The translations under genes were made by a program, and so were the position numbers. Shown here piece after piece: positions 54,250-63,902 of a stretch of DNA of 64,000 bases (the first letter of the stretch is position 1; every line of letters starts with the position of its first letter). This stretch comes from Gammaproteobacteria bacterium (GTDB taxonomy: Bacteria > Pseudomonadota > Gammaproteobacteria > Poriferisulfidales > GCA-002705445). Location of the stretch: the NCBI GenBank assembly GCA_018674175.1, contig JABHAT010000029.1:91825-155824 (forward strand). Direction: 5' to 3'. The notes beneath the pieces are model-generated. The model was not told the origin of the DNA, searched no databases, and was given only the letters and a program-made list of their open reading frames with translations.

Positions 54250-57123
54250 ATGGATAATAACGAATCAGACCTAGGTTTAGGCATTTCATCAGTCTCCTCG
54301 GTATCAAAAGAAGCTATTCAAAGTGCTCAAAACATCGGTGAATTAAACATTACTGCCCCAGGAAAATATAGGGTCGTAAGAAGAAATGGAAGTATTGCTG
54401 GTTTTGATGTTGATAAAATATCTGTTGCAATGACAAAAGCATTTCTAGCCGTCGAAGGAAATCAAGCTGCAGCATCTACAAGAATTCATGAAACAGTTTC
54501 TGGGTTAAGTAATAGTGTCTTTAATGCTTTAGCTAGAAATATACCTGATGGCGGAACATTTCATATTGAAGATATTCAAGATCATGTAGAACTTGCGTTA
54601 ATGCGAGGTGGTCACCAAAAAGTTGCAAGATCATATGTCCTATACAGGGAGCAAAGAAATTCAGAAAGAGAGATTGAAGACGTTAGTCAAGAAAACAAAG
54701 ATAGCGCTTCTAAGATTAATATAACTAGTGTTGAGGGTAAATCCCCATTAGATACAGATAGATTAAATTTAATTATATCAGAAGCATGTTTTGGTATTGA
54801 TGATGTCTCTACCAAACCAATTACAGACGAACTTAAGAAAAATATTTACGACGGTATAACGCTGGCGGACGTCTCTACAGCATTAGTTATGTCTTCAAGG
54901 GTTTTAATTGAAAAAGAACCAAATTATACTTATGTAACGGCAAGATTACTTCTTGATAATCTAAGAACAGAAGCTCTAAGTTTTATTTATGGAGAGAGTT
55001 TATCAGCAACATCAGATCAGATGAAAGATGTATATAAAGATTACTTTAAAAAATATTTGAGTAAAGCATGCGAACTTGAACTAGTAGATAAAAAATTAGT
55101 TGATGAATATAATTTAGATATTTTATCAGATGCAATAGATTCAGAAAGAGATTTGCAGTTTACATATTTAGGGCTTCAAACTCTTTATGATAGATATTTT
55201 ATTCAATCAGAAGATACTAAGATTGAGCTTCCTCAAGCTTTTTTTATGAGAGTAGCTATGGGTCTTGCTAACAACGAAGAAAACAAGGAAGAAAAAGCTA
55301 TAGAGTTTTACCGTTTATTATCTTCTTTCGATTTTATGAGCTCAACTCCTACGTTGTTTAACTCAGCAACACTTCGCCCGCAGCTCTCATCATGTTACTT
55401 GAGCACCATTCCTGATGATCTGCGCGGTATTTTTGATGGTATAACAGATGATGCTATGTTATCAAAATTTGCAGGAGGGCTTGGGAATGATTGGTCAAGA
55501 GTTAGAAGTATGGGAACTCACATTAAGGGAACTAACGGTAAATCTCAAGGAATAGTTCCTTTCCTTAAAGTTGCAAATGATACAGCTGTAGCTGTAAACC
55601 AAGGTGGAAAACGAAAAGGAGCAATGTGTGCTTACTTAGAAACCTGGCATCTAGATATCGAAGAATTTCTGGATTTAAGGAAAAATACTGGTGATGACAG
55701 AAGAAGAACACATGACATGAACACAGCTAACTGGATTCCAGATTTATTTATGAAAAGAGTAGTCGAAGAGAAATCGTGGACATTATTTTCTCCAGATGAA
55801 GCCCCAGAACTTCATGAGATTTCAGGAATTCAATTCGAAAAAAAATATGAAGAATATGAAGCGCAAGCTAAAGCTGGGAAAATTAAAAAATACAAAGAAA
55901 TGCCGGCATTAGATTTATGGAAAAAAATGCTGGGTATGTTGTTTGAGACAGGACATCCATGGGTAACTTTTAAGGATCCATGTAATATAAGATCACCTCA
56001 GTCACATGCTGGTGTTGTTCACTCCTCAAACCTATGTACAGAAATAACTTTAAATACTTCTGATCAAGAAATTGCTGTGTGTAATTTAGGTTCTGTGAAT
56101 ATTGCAGCGCATGTTGATGAAAACGGAATAATGGTAGAAAAATTAGAAGCAACTATCAACACGGCAATGCGTATGTTAGATAACGTAATTGATTATAATT
56201 ATTATAGTGTTGATAAAGCAGAATTTTCGAACGCGAAACATAGGCCTGTTGGTTTAGGTTTAATGGGATTCCAAGACGCTCTATATAAACTTTCTATTCC
56301 ATATGCGAGTGATGAAGCAGTTAAGTTCGCAGACGAATCAATGGAATATATTAGTTATTTTGCTATTAAAGCTTCTACGAACTTAGCAGAAGAAAGAGGT
56401 ACGTACGAAACATACGAAGGGTCTCTTTGGTCGCAAGGAATCTTACCAATAGATTCAATAGATTTATTAGAGCAACAAAGAGAAAAATATATATCTGTTG
56501 ATAAAACTCAAAACTTAGATTGGAAAAGTTTAAGGGAAAGAGTTAAAGCAGTTGGTATGAGAAATTCTAATACAATGGCTATTGCCCCAACTGCAACAAT
56601 ATCAAATATAACTGGTGTTACTCAAAGTATAGAGCCAACTTACCAAAATCTATATGTTAAATCTAACTTATCGGGCGAATTTACAGTTATTAATCTCGCT
56701 TTAGTAAATGAATTAAAGAAACACGGTCTTTGGGATGAAGTTATGGTTAACGACCTAAAATATTTTGACGGTAATTTGAAGTCAATTGATAGAGTGCCTC
56801 AGGATATAAAAGATATTTATTCTACTGCTTTTGAATTAGATGCACGATGGTTAATAGAGGCAGCATCTAGACGCCAAAAGTGGATTGATCAAGGTCAATC
56901 ACTGAACTTATATATGGCAGAACCATCAGGGCCTAAGTTAGATAATTTATATAAGCTAGCATGGGTAAGAGGGTTAAAGACAACTTATTACTTAAGAACC
57001 ATGGGCGCTACTCATGTAGAAAAAAGCACAATGGCAGATGGTAAATTAAATGCCGTTAATAATGAAAAAGAAACAAGTAATGCTTGTTCAATACTGGACC
57101 CTGACTGCGACGCATGTCAGTAA
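54250..57123 (+). CDS. nrdA: Class Ia ribonucleoside-diphosphate reductase alpha subunit
   Basis: Makes deoxyribonucleotides aerobically. The 957-aa protein begins with a variable tail and an ATP-cone (about 40-130). It has active-site cysteines C382 (SSCYLS), C596 (NLCTEI) and C611 (VCNLGS), and the C-terminal redox pair C953-x2-C956 (CDACQ). Longer than E. coli NrdA (761 aa), mostly through the N-terminal half. Followed by nrdB after 18 bases. Confidence 0.96.
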   Translation: MDNNESDLGLGISSVSSVSKEAIQSAQNIGELNITAPGKYRVVRRNGSIAGFDVDKISVAMTKAFLAVEGNQAAASTRIHETVSGLSNSVFNALARNIPDGGTFHIEDIQDHVELALMRGGHQKVARSYVLYREQRNSEREIEDVSQENKDSASKINITSVEGKSPLDTDRLNLIISEACFGIDDVSTKPITDELKKNIYDGITLADVSTALVMSSRVLIEKEPNYTYVTARLLLDNLRTEALSFIYGESLSATSDQMKDVYKDYFKKYLSKACELELVDKKLVDEYNLDILSDAIDSERDLQFTYLGLQTLYDRYFIQSEDTKIELPQAFFMRVAMGLANNEENKEEKAIEFYRLLSSFDFMSSTPTLFNSATLRPQLSSCYLSTIPDDLRGIFDGITDDAMLSKFAGGLGNDWSRVRSMGTHIKGTNGKSQGIVPFLKVANDTAVAVNQGGKRKGAMCAYLETWHLDIEEFLDLRKNTGDDRRRTHDMNTANWIPDLFMKRVVEEKSWTLFSPDEAPELHEISGIQFEKKYEEYEAQAKAGKIKKYKEMPALDLWKKMLGMLFETGHPWVTFKDPCNIRSPQSHAGVVHSSNLCTEITLNTSDQEIAVCNLGSVNIAAHVDENGIMVEKLEATINTAMRMLDNVIDYNYYSVDKAEFSNAKHRPVGLGLMGFQDALYKLSIPYASDEAVKFADESMEYISYFAIKASTNLAEERGTYETYEGSLWSQGILPIDSIDLLEQQREKYISVDKTQNLDWKSLRERVKAVGMRNSNTMAIAPTATISNITGVTQSIEPTYQNLYVKSNLSGEFTVINLALVNELKKHGLWDEVMVNDLKYFDGNLKSIDRVPQDIKDIYSTAFELDARWLIEAASRRQKWIDQGQSLNLYMAEPSGPKLDNLYKLAWVRGLKTTYYLRTMGATHVEKSTMADGKLNAVNNEKETSNACSILDPDCDACQ

Positions 57124-57141
57124 ACTTTTAGGAGAAAAATT

Positions 57142-58311
57142 ATGTCATCATTATGGGACGATCCAATAGCACAGACCTTAGAGCCTGTTAAGAAAGAAGT
57201 GAAAATTGAAAAAGAAGCTCCTTTGAGTTCTCCAGGAATTCCCAGCCAAGAAGTGGATACTGGTTTAACTGGTTTTGAAGATATAGAAACTGGAGCCGGA
57301 AGAATTCAAGTTGATGATAAAAAAATAATAAACTGCAGGGCTGATTTAAATCAATTGGTTCCTTTTAAATATGATTGGGCATGGAGCAAATATTTGTCAG
57401 CTTGTAATAATCATTGGATGCCACAAGAAGTAAATATGACGGCTGATATAGCTTTATGGAAAAGTGATGATGGTCTGACTGAAGATGAAAGAATGGTCAT
57501 TGAAAGAAACTTAGGTTTCTTTTCTACAGCAGATTCATTAGTAGCAAATAACTTAGTTCTCGCTGTTTATAAACATATTACTAATCCTGAATGTAGACAA
57601 TATTTATTAAGACAAGCATTTGAGGAAGCAATCCATACACATGCTTATCAATATTGTATAGAGTCATTAGGGATGGATGAAAGTAGATTATTTAATATGT
57701 ATCGTGAAATTCCATCTGTCGCAAAAAAAGCACAATGGGCTCTTCCTTATACGCAAAGCTTGGGTGATATCAATTTTAAAACAGGAACTCCAGAAATGGA
57801 TCAAAGGCTTTTGAGAGATTTAATAGCCTTTTATGTAGTTTTTGAAGGTATATTTTTCTATGTTGGTTTTACGCAAATTCTTTCTATGGGAAGAAGAAAT
57901 AAAATGACTGGAGTTGCAGAGCAATTCCAATATATTTTAAGAGATGAATCAATGCATATGAATTTTGGAATAGATGTAATTAATCAGATCAAAGTTGAGA
58001 ACCCGCATTTGTGGACAGAAGACTTTAAGAAAGATATGGTCAAATTAGTTCTAGAAGGAGTTGAGATGGAAACAAGGTATGCATACGACACTATGCCAAG
58101 AGGTATATTAGGATTAAATGCTCCAATGTTTGAAGAGTATTTGCAGTACATAGCAAATAGACGTCTAACCCAAATTGGTTTGCCAGAAGAATTTAAAAAC
58201 GCTAAGAATCCATTCCCATGGATGTCTGAAGTGTTAGATCTTAAAAAAGAAAAAAACTTTTTTGAAACTAGAGTAACTGAATATCAAACTGGTGGAGCGT
58301 TAAACTGGTAA
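57142..58311 (+). CDS. nrdB: Class Ia ribonucleotide reductase beta subunit
   Basis: Di-iron tyrosyl-radical subunit. The 389-aa protein has the metal ligand motifs [11 protein letters not shown], containing the radical-Tyr position, EGIFFYVGF and DESMHMNFG. The first ~60 residues are a low-complexity extension. The C-terminus TGGALNW is the peptide that docks into NrdA. Confidence 0.96.
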   Translation: MSSLWDDPIAQTLEPVKKEVKIEKEAPLSSPGIPSQEVDTGLTGFEDIETGAGRIQVDDKKIINCRADLNQLVPFKYDWAWSKYLSACNNHWMPQEVNMTADIALWKSDDGLTEDERMVIERNLGFFSTADSLVANNLVLAVYKHITNPECRQYLLRQAFEEAIHTHAYQYCIESLGMDESRLFNMYREIPSVAKKAQWALPYTQSLGDINFKTGTPEMDQRLLRDLIAFYVVFEGIFFYVGFTQILSMGRRNKMTGVAEQFQYILRDESMHMNFGIDVINQIKVENPHLWTEDFKKDMVKLVLEGVEMETRYAYDTMPRGILGLNAPMFEEYLQYIANRRLTQIGLPEEFKNAKNPFPWMSEVLDLKKEKNFFETRVTEYQTGGALNW

Positions 58312-58336
58312 AGATTTTTGTCTGACTCCTAAGATG

Positions 58337-58363
58337 ATCCCTTGCAAAGGATTGCTTTTTTTT
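58337..58363 (+). terminator. Possible terminator after nrdB
   Basis: Imperfect hairpin ATCC(C)TT-gca-AAGGAT (58337-58352) followed after three bases by eight T. Short and with one bulge, so moderate support; position 25 bases past the nrdB stop fits. Confidence 0.5.
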
Positions 58364-58397
58364 AATATTTATTTTAATTAAAAATGAAAAGTTATAT

Positions 58398-59144
58398 ATG
58401 CAAAAAATCGATCTCGAATCTAGATTTTATAATTTCTGTACTAGGTTAAATGATAATCTAGGCTTTCAAATATTTTCACTATCTTTAATTGTATTTGTGG
58501 CCTTTGTCATTGGAATGTCAGTTGTTCCAAGCAATGATTTCTATAGTGAATATGCTCATATAATAAAGTTAGTGTGTTCACTCTACTTCTCTTTTGAAAT
58601 TATTGTAAGATACTTTGGTCATAGTGTCTGGGATAGCAAATCCATAGTAGGTGATAAATTTTCATACGCAGGGATTTACATTGATGCGGTAATTATTTTG
58701 TTATCATTTATACCTCACGTCTTTTTTTCTAATTTATTGATTCTAAGATTATTTAGGTTATTATCGCAACCGCAAATAACAAAAATGGTTCCAAAAATTG
58801 CAATAACTAATTTTAGGACAATTCAAAGTGCTGGAGTAAAAATTCTATACGTGACAGCCATCATTATTATTTTGACTTATGTATATTCAATTATAGGCGT
58901 GATACTTTTTGGAGAAACACACCCCGACCAGTGGGGTAGTCTTGCAGACTCAGTTCTTAGTTTAATGGCTATTTTGTTATCTAATGATACTATTACTTAC
59001 TTTTTGTATCCTCTAATAGAAATATATTCATGGTCATGGGTATATATTTTAAGTTATGTGTTTTTAGGTAAGCTGACTATATTAAATTTAATAATAGCGA
59101 TTTTATTAGATCTACTTCACTCTAAAAACGAAGCAAATAAATAA
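58398..59144 (+). CDS. Ion transport (voltage-gated channel-like) protein
   Basis: A 248-aa six-segment membrane protein resembling bacterial NaChBac-type channels. S1 is about 24-44, S2 58-72 and S3 90-105. A short S4 (LLILRLFRLL) has only two Arg, and S5, a pore helix and S6 (LNLIIAILLDLL) follow. The usual TLESW selectivity-filter motif is replaced by MAILLSNDT, so ion specificity is open. No neighbouring gene suggests a role. Confidence 0.72.
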   Translation: MQKIDLESRFYNFCTRLNDNLGFQIFSLSLIVFVAFVIGMSVVPSNDFYSEYAHIIKLVCSLYFSFEIIVRYFGHSVWDSKSIVGDKFSYAGIYIDAVIILLSFIPHVFFSNLLILRLFRLLSQPQITKMVPKIAITNFRTIQSAGVKILYVTAIIIILTYVYSIIGVILFGETHPDQWGSLADSVLSLMAILLSNDTITYFLYPLIEIYSWSWVYILSYVFLGKLTILNLIIAILLDLLHSKNEANK

Positions 59145-59150
59145 TTTCAA

Positions 59151-60092
59151 CTATTTAAATTTTATCCTCTTAATCTCAAAGCCGTACTGTTTCTCTAGTA
59201 AACTTAGAACACCCTTTTCACCGAGTAAGTGAAGAGCTCCGACACAAACAAATGTACCTCCTTGTCCTTTGTATCTATCCAAACCATATAAAAAAGGCAA
59301 ATTCATGTAATGAGCCATAACAATATTTCTTATATAAACAGAATGTTTCAAATAAACTTGCAAATGTTTATTTTTTTGATAATCATTTTTATCTACAAAG
59401 CTTGTGCTTGCATCCATTAGTCCTTGCAAATCTTCTTCCATATACGCATCAACCATATCATCTAGTGTTTCTTGTATTTTTGGAAAGTGTTTAATTTTAG
59501 ATTTTAATAATTCAACTTGAGATTCCATAGGCATAGCATAAAATGCTGCTAATAATTCTTCCGGAGACTCTATTTGGTATATTTCTTTTTCCTGGATACT
59601 GGCAAGGTCTAATAACTTATGATCTATAATTGGACCCGAGTGTTTCGATTTTGCCGCAATACTAAACATTGCAGCCCAGGGTTTAATTTTTGTAGCGTAT
59701 TCTTTATTAACACCATTCTTTGTTAGTATTTGAAAAACATCATTAGCTGTTTTTTCACCAGCAACATCTGCCAAGGTTTTATCTTCAAACATCATTTTTT
59801 TCTTAATATTTTCAAACCCGTGATAAGGGTTCCATAAATGACTACTTGGGAAAGCCTCTATTGAATAACCAACAGAATTATCAAAAATATCCATTACCTT
59901 CTTATTTAGTTTAGTAACCTTTTCATCATTCATATGTATAGTGCCAAGTATATGCCCTAATACTTCACCATCTTTACTCACTTCCCAAAAAGTTCCTTCA
60001 GTGTAAGGTTGTTTGTTGTAGAAAAAGAGTGCTGTAAATGCCACTACTATAAAAAGTAACGCATATATAAATGATTTTTTTTCGCTAAACAT
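59151..60092 (-). CDS. TraB/GumN-family protein
   Basis: A 313-aa protein with an N-terminal membrane anchor (about 9-25), then the family's two conserved motifs: LGTIHMND near residue 50 and VGALHLLGEKG near residue 288. Proteins of this family (TIKI/TraB/PrgY) are proposed metal-dependent proteases. Probably periplasmic, facing out from the inner membrane. Confidence 0.85.
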   Translation of the reverse strand: MFSEKKSFIYALLFIVVAFTALFFYNKQPYTEGTFWEVSKDGEVLGHILGTIHMNDEKVTKLNKKVMDIFDNSVGYSIEAFPSSHLWNPYHGFENIKKKMMFEDKTLADVAGEKTANDVFQILTKNGVNKEYATKIKPWAAMFSIAAKSKHSGPIIDHKLLDLASIQEKEIYQIESPEELLAAFYAMPMESQVELLKSKIKHFPKIQETLDDMVDAYMEEDLQGLMDASTSFVDKNDYQKNKHLQVYLKHSVYIRNIVMAHYMNLPFLYGLDRYKGQGGTFVCVGALHLLGEKGVLSLLEKQYGFEIKRIKFK

Positions 60093-60140
60093 ATTAATTT
60101 TCCTTGTTCAAATGAATATCTATTATAACTCATTCCATAA

Positions 60141-60169
60141 AAAAAACGCCCTTTTTAGGGGGCGTTTTT
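60141..60169 (-). terminator. Bidirectional-looking terminator after the AlkB-like gene
   Basis: A-run, then CGCCC (60147-60151), loop TTTTTAGG, GGGCG (60160-60164), then T-run. On the minus strand it follows the AlkB-like stop by about 30 bases and has the T-rich tail required; the A/T arms make it symmetric. Confidence 0.8.
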
Positions 60170-60197
60170 AGTATTACAAAGTCTAACTTTTTGAAGA

Positions 60198-61349
60198 TTA
60201 ACCAGTGTAACCAGCGATTTTATTCATATCACTAGCGATTTTTAATTCACCTTCTGAAGCTTCTTCTTCGTCCCACTTAGCCAATTGCTTATTCATGTAT
60301 TTGTGGAATAAAGGTGGTACTAGAGCTAATGCGAATAATGTAAAGTAACCATTACCACAGTTTGGTGCTCCCACTTCATCTAATTCCCAGAAATGTGTTT
60401 CACCTCTATCATGATGATCAGCTTGTCTTCCAATTTCTATAAAGAACCAACTTGTGAATAATGTTGAGTTATCCCAGCTGTGTCTGTAATCGATTGGCGA
60501 ACCAGTTTCTCTGATCAAACCATAATGCTCTAAGTAGTTTAATGCTTCTAACTCAAAGTTAGAGATTAACCATATTAGACCCATACATGCTAAACCTGTC
60601 CAAGCACCTGCATACCAGAATAATGCGATTGTTGGTAATGACATTGCATAACCTCTAATCCATCTGTTTTGCCATGACAAGAAAGGTACTCCTAATCTTT
60701 TTAGACGTTGTTTTTCCATTGTATATAGGAATTTACTTTGTCCAAAGTGTGATTTAGGTAAATGTGCATATAAACTTCTTCCTCTTGGAGCTGTTGCAGG
60801 ATCATTTTCACATCCTAACTCTAAGTGATGGTTGTATACGTGCGCATAACAGAAATGTGATGATCCACTTAGTGCCATCATCCATCTTGCGATTAAGAAA
60901 CTGAATCCTTTAGTATGAGCTAGCTCATGACCGTATATGATTCCAATTCCTGCAAAGATTCCTGAAGAAACTACCGCACCAACTAATTGTGCGCCTGTTA
61001 TACCTGTGTAATAAGTCATTCCTAAGAATGAAGCTGTTGCACCTGTATACTCAATACCGTTTACGTATTGAAAGATTCTCCATGCTATAGCTATTTGTAT
61101 AAATACAAATATTGCTAACATTGCATACATTGTAATGTTCAACAATGCTGGGTTTCCGTTTGTTTCACCATCGTCATCAAATCCAGCACCCATAGTTTGA
61201 GCAGGGGTTAAAGTATCAACAATGATACCTACACCTAATAAAAATACTCCTGTCCATACCCATGGTCCACCAGCTATTACACCAAAAAGCGATGCAAAGA
61301 TTAAAAGTGGTGCCAAATAGTATCTAGCGTTTATTAAAAATTTTTTCAT
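60198..61349 (-). CDS. alkB: AlkB-like membrane di-iron hydroxylase
   Basis: A 383-aa integral-membrane alkane-1-monooxygenase family protein with about six membrane segments. His motifs: HELAHT (141-146), H170-x3-H174-H175 (AHVYNHH), NYLEHYGL (H275), and RQADHH (H312, H313). In canonical AlkB the last motif is QRHSDHH; here the first His is Gln. The second motif lacks the preceding Glu. Very strong RBS (AAGGAGG) suggests high expression. Substrate may be alkanes or fatty-acyl/lipid chains; needs electron donors not encoded here. Confidence 0.8.
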   Translation of the reverse strand: MKKFLINARYYLAPLLIFASLFGVIAGGPWVWTGVFLLGVGIIVDTLTPAQTMGAGFDDDGETNGNPALLNITMYAMLAIFVFIQIAIAWRIFQYVNGIEYTGATASFLGMTYYTGITGAQLVGAVVSSGIFAGIGIIYGHELAHTKGFSFLIARWMMALSGSSHFCYAHVYNHHLELGCENDPATAPRGRSLYAHLPKSHFGQSKFLYTMEKQRLKRLGVPFLSWQNRWIRGYAMSLPTIALFWYAGAWTGLACMGLIWLISNFELEALNYLEHYGLIRETGSPIDYRHSWDNSTLFTSWFFIEIGRQADHHDRGETHFWELDEVGAPNCGNGYFTLFALALVPPLFHKYMNKQLAKWDEEEASEGELKIASDMNKIAGYTG

Positions 61350-61617
61350 CTCGTCCTCCTTACAGAATGAATGAAAAGTACTAGGTCAGTATAGCAAAGT
61401 TGCGAAGAAAGAAAATACTTTTCTACTCTTATGATAACCACTTGTTATGGACAATAGCTTTACAAAATAGATAATTTTCATTATAATGTATAACAAAAGA
61501 TAAACAGTATGTTTGACAAATATATAACAAAATGATTTATTTATATGTATATGTTCTGCACAGATATATATGTACATGGTAAAACTAATAAAATTTTCAA
61601 CATAATAAGATTATAAA
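61350..61617. other. Divergent intergenic region between AlkB-like and MerR-type genes
   Basis: 268 bases, AT-rich. On the + strand a TTGACA (61513-61518), 17-bp spacer and TTTATT (61536-61541) form a candidate promoter for the regulator. On the minus strand TATAAT (complement of 61489-61494 region) could serve the AlkB-like gene. A 63-codon minus-strand reading frame here shows no coding character. No MerR-type dyad with 19-bp spacing was recognised. Confidence 0.4.
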
Positions 61618-62592
61618 ATGAGTGAAACAAAACATCCAATACAAATAGTATCAAGAAGAACAGGTCTAAGTGCAGATGTAATTAGAGCTTGGGAAAGAAG
61701 ATATAAGGCAGTGAAGCCAACTAGAAGCTCAAACGGCAGAAGGCTTTATTCAGATAATGATGTAAAAAAACTAATGCTACTTCAAAGAATTATAAGTGGG
61801 GGAAGAAGGATTGGAGATATTGCAAATTTAAACATTAAAAACTTAGAAAATTTAATTGAGTCTGACGAATCAGCAACCGCTGTTAAAACATCTTTAACTA
61901 ATAGACCTAGCACTGGTTCCGTAATGGAGCATTTTGATGGATCAATAGAAGCCATTAGAGAGTTAGATGCAAAAAAGCTAATACAATTATTTGAGATTGC
62001 ATACCAAGAACTAGGCGCAGTTTTTTTATTAGAAGATTTATTTGCGCCATTAATACAGCATGTAAGAGATGAATGTAAATTAGGAACTTTTAGGCAAGCC
62101 CAAGAAAAATTTGTTGTAGAATTAATGCAATCTTTTTTATTAATAAATTCAAGTAAATCAAGTAAGCAAGGGAATAGTAAGATATTAATTATTGCCCCAA
62201 TCTCTAATAATGATAATTTAAGTATGTTAAGATTATGCCTTGTTTGCGAGGACTCGGATTGGATGCCAACATATGTTGGAACATCTACTTCAGCAGATGA
62301 AATACTCTTTAGCTATGAGCAAGGAAGATGTGATGCATTAATGGTAGTAGTTGATCAATATGGTGATCAACAATTTTTACCTAATGAATTAAGAAAAATA
62401 AGAAGTCTTATAAAGGGTGATGAAATCTTAATATTTGGCGAAACATTATCATCTTACCAGGATGTAATAAAGGAAACTGGTTTTACATCCATAAATAATA
62501 TTGGAGAATTAAGGTTAACGCTAGATAGATTAAAAGTTTTAACAGAATTTAAACCTGTAATACTTCATGCACAACCGGAGCAAGATTCATGA
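61618..62592 (+). CDS. MerR-family regulator with degenerate B12-binding-like domain
   Basis: A 324-aa protein: MerR HTH (about 8-75; [26 protein letters not shown]), a helical bundle (about 100-190), and a Rossmann-like B12-binding-type domain (about 195-310). The CarH-type helical motif containing EH, whose His caps cobalamin, reads AQEKF here, and the DxHxxG loop is absent, so it probably does not bind B12. Its stop overlaps the fabA ATG (ATGA), linking it to fatty-acid synthesis. Confidence 0.82.
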   Translation: MSETKHPIQIVSRRTGLSADVIRAWERRYKAVKPTRSSNGRRLYSDNDVKKLMLLQRIISGGRRIGDIANLNIKNLENLIESDESATAVKTSLTNRPSTGSVMEHFDGSIEAIRELDAKKLIQLFEIAYQELGAVFLLEDLFAPLIQHVRDECKLGTFRQAQEKFVVELMQSFLLINSSKSSKQGNSKILIIAPISNNDNLSMLRLCLVCEDSDWMPTYVGTSTSADEILFSYEQGRCDALMVVVDQYGDQQFLPNELRKIRSLIKGDEILIFGETLSSYQDVIKETGFTSINNIGELRLTLDRLKVLTEFKPVILHAQPEQDS

Positions 62593-63107
62593 TTGAACAA
62601 AAAGATTCATATAAGCACGAAGAGCTTTTAGAGTGTGCCAAAGGGAACATGTTTGGTGAAGGTAATGCGCAATTACCAAATACCGGAATGCTTATGTTTA
62701 ATGAAATTGTTAAAATAAGCGCAACAGGTGGTGAGTATGACAAAGGCTATATAGATGCATCATTAGATATAACGCCTGACTTATGGTTTTTTGATTGTCA
62801 TTTTATAGGTGACCCAGTTATGCCAGGATGTCTTGGACTTGATGCAATGTGGCAATTAGTTGGTTTTTATTTAGGATGGGCGCAGCATCCTGGAAAAGGA
62901 AGAGCACTAGGTGTTGGAGAAGTAAAATTTACTGGTCAAATATTACCAACAGCAAAAAAAGTAACTTATAAAATAAATATAAAAAGGCTTATAACTAGAA
63001 AGCTTATTATGGGTATTGGTGACGGCATAGTATCAGTAGATGGTAGAGAAATATACACAGCTAAGGATTTAAGAGTGGGATTATTCACTTCAACAGAAGG
63101 TTTCTAA
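62589..63107 (+). CDS. fabA: 3-hydroxydecanoyl-ACP dehydratase/isomerase
   Basis: Introduces the cis double bond of unsaturated fatty acids. The 172-aa hotdog protein has H71 in [11 protein letters not shown] and D85 in GLDAMWQ, the FabA catalytic pair, and the typical [11 protein letters not shown] segment. fabB, its usual partner, is not in the window. Coupled to the MerR-type gene; the next ATG follows its stop directly. Confidence 0.96.
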   Translation: MIEQKDSYKHEELLECAKGNMFGEGNAQLPNTGMLMFNEIVKISATGGEYDKGYIDASLDITPDLWFFDCHFIGDPVMPGCLGLDAMWQLVGFYLGWAQHPGKGRALGVGEVKFTGQILPTAKKVTYKINIKRLITRKLIMGIGDGIVSVDGREIYTAKDLRVGLFTSTEGF

Positions 63108-63902
63108 ATGTCTGTTGGAAATAAAGAATGTTTAAACTCTACAGGCTATGAATTTGTCAGAATAGAGTCTCCAGAAAATATCGCCGAAGAAGTAAACCGT
63201 TTTTTTGAAAGCAAAAGTATTTTTGGAACAGTATATGTCTCTATAGAGGGCATTAATATTAATTTAGCTGGAAATGAAGACTCTGTAAGATCTGTAGAAA
63301 AACTTTTTCATCAGCATGATTTATTTAAAAAAATATTATTTAAACATACTTATTCTGAAAAACCTCCATTTAGAAAACTTAAAATTAAAGTAAAACCAGA
63401 AATTATTAGTATCAAGAAAGATATTAATAATATTTTTGACATTAAGAAAAACTATATTGAGCCAAAAGAATTAGAAAAAAAATTAGATGATGGCGAAGAT
63501 GTATATTTATTAGATACTAGGAATAATTACGAGATTAATATTGGATCATTTAAAAATTCTAAAAACTTAAACATTTTAAAATTTGATGAGTTTGCTGAAA
63601 AAGCAGAAGAACTCAAAGATATAGATGCAGAGGTAGTAATGTTTTGTACTGGTGGAATCAGATGTGAAAAAGCACTAGGTTATTTGTCAGAATCTGGAAT
63701 AGATTCATTTAAGCAGCTAAAGGGCGGAATAATTAATTATCTAAATGAAACGGAAGGTAAGCATTGGGATGGAGAGTGTTTTGTTTTTGATGACAGAATT
63801 ACTCTAGACAAAGAATTGAATCCAACTTATAAAAAATTATGCCCAAAATGTCAGCAAGTTATCAATGCTTTTGATAGAACTAAATGCGAAGTGTGTAGAT
63901 AA
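63108..63902 (+). CDS. trhO: tRNA uridine(34) hydroxylase TrhO
   Basis: Oxygen-dependent hydroxylation of wobble uridine 34. The 264-aa protein has an N-terminal acylphosphatase-like domain (about 15-95), a rhodanese domain with the active loop C180-T-G-G-I-R-C-E-K, and a C-terminal zinc-ribbon (CPKCQQ...CEVC). Shorter than E. coli TrhO (350 aa). Its stop overlaps the next ATG by one base. Confidence 0.93.
   Translation: MSVGNKECLNSTGYEFVRIESPENIAEEVNRFFESKSIFGTVYVSIEGININLAGNEDSVRSVEKLFHQHDLFKKILFKHTYSEKPPFRKLKIKVKPEIISIKKDINNIFDIKKNYIEPKELEKKLDDGEDVYLLDTRNNYEINIGSFKNSKNLNILKFDEFAEKAEELKDIDAEVVMFCTGGIRCEKALGYLSESGIDSFKQLKGGIINYLNETEGKHWDGECFVFDDRITLDKELNPTYKKLCPKCQQVINAFDRTKCEVCR

Noticed and set aside
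61386..61577. 63-codon minus-strand frame in the alkB/merR gap
   Set aside because: Composition is that of AT-rich spacer (Tyr/Ile/Phe/Lys), no RBS, and it covers the promoter elements.
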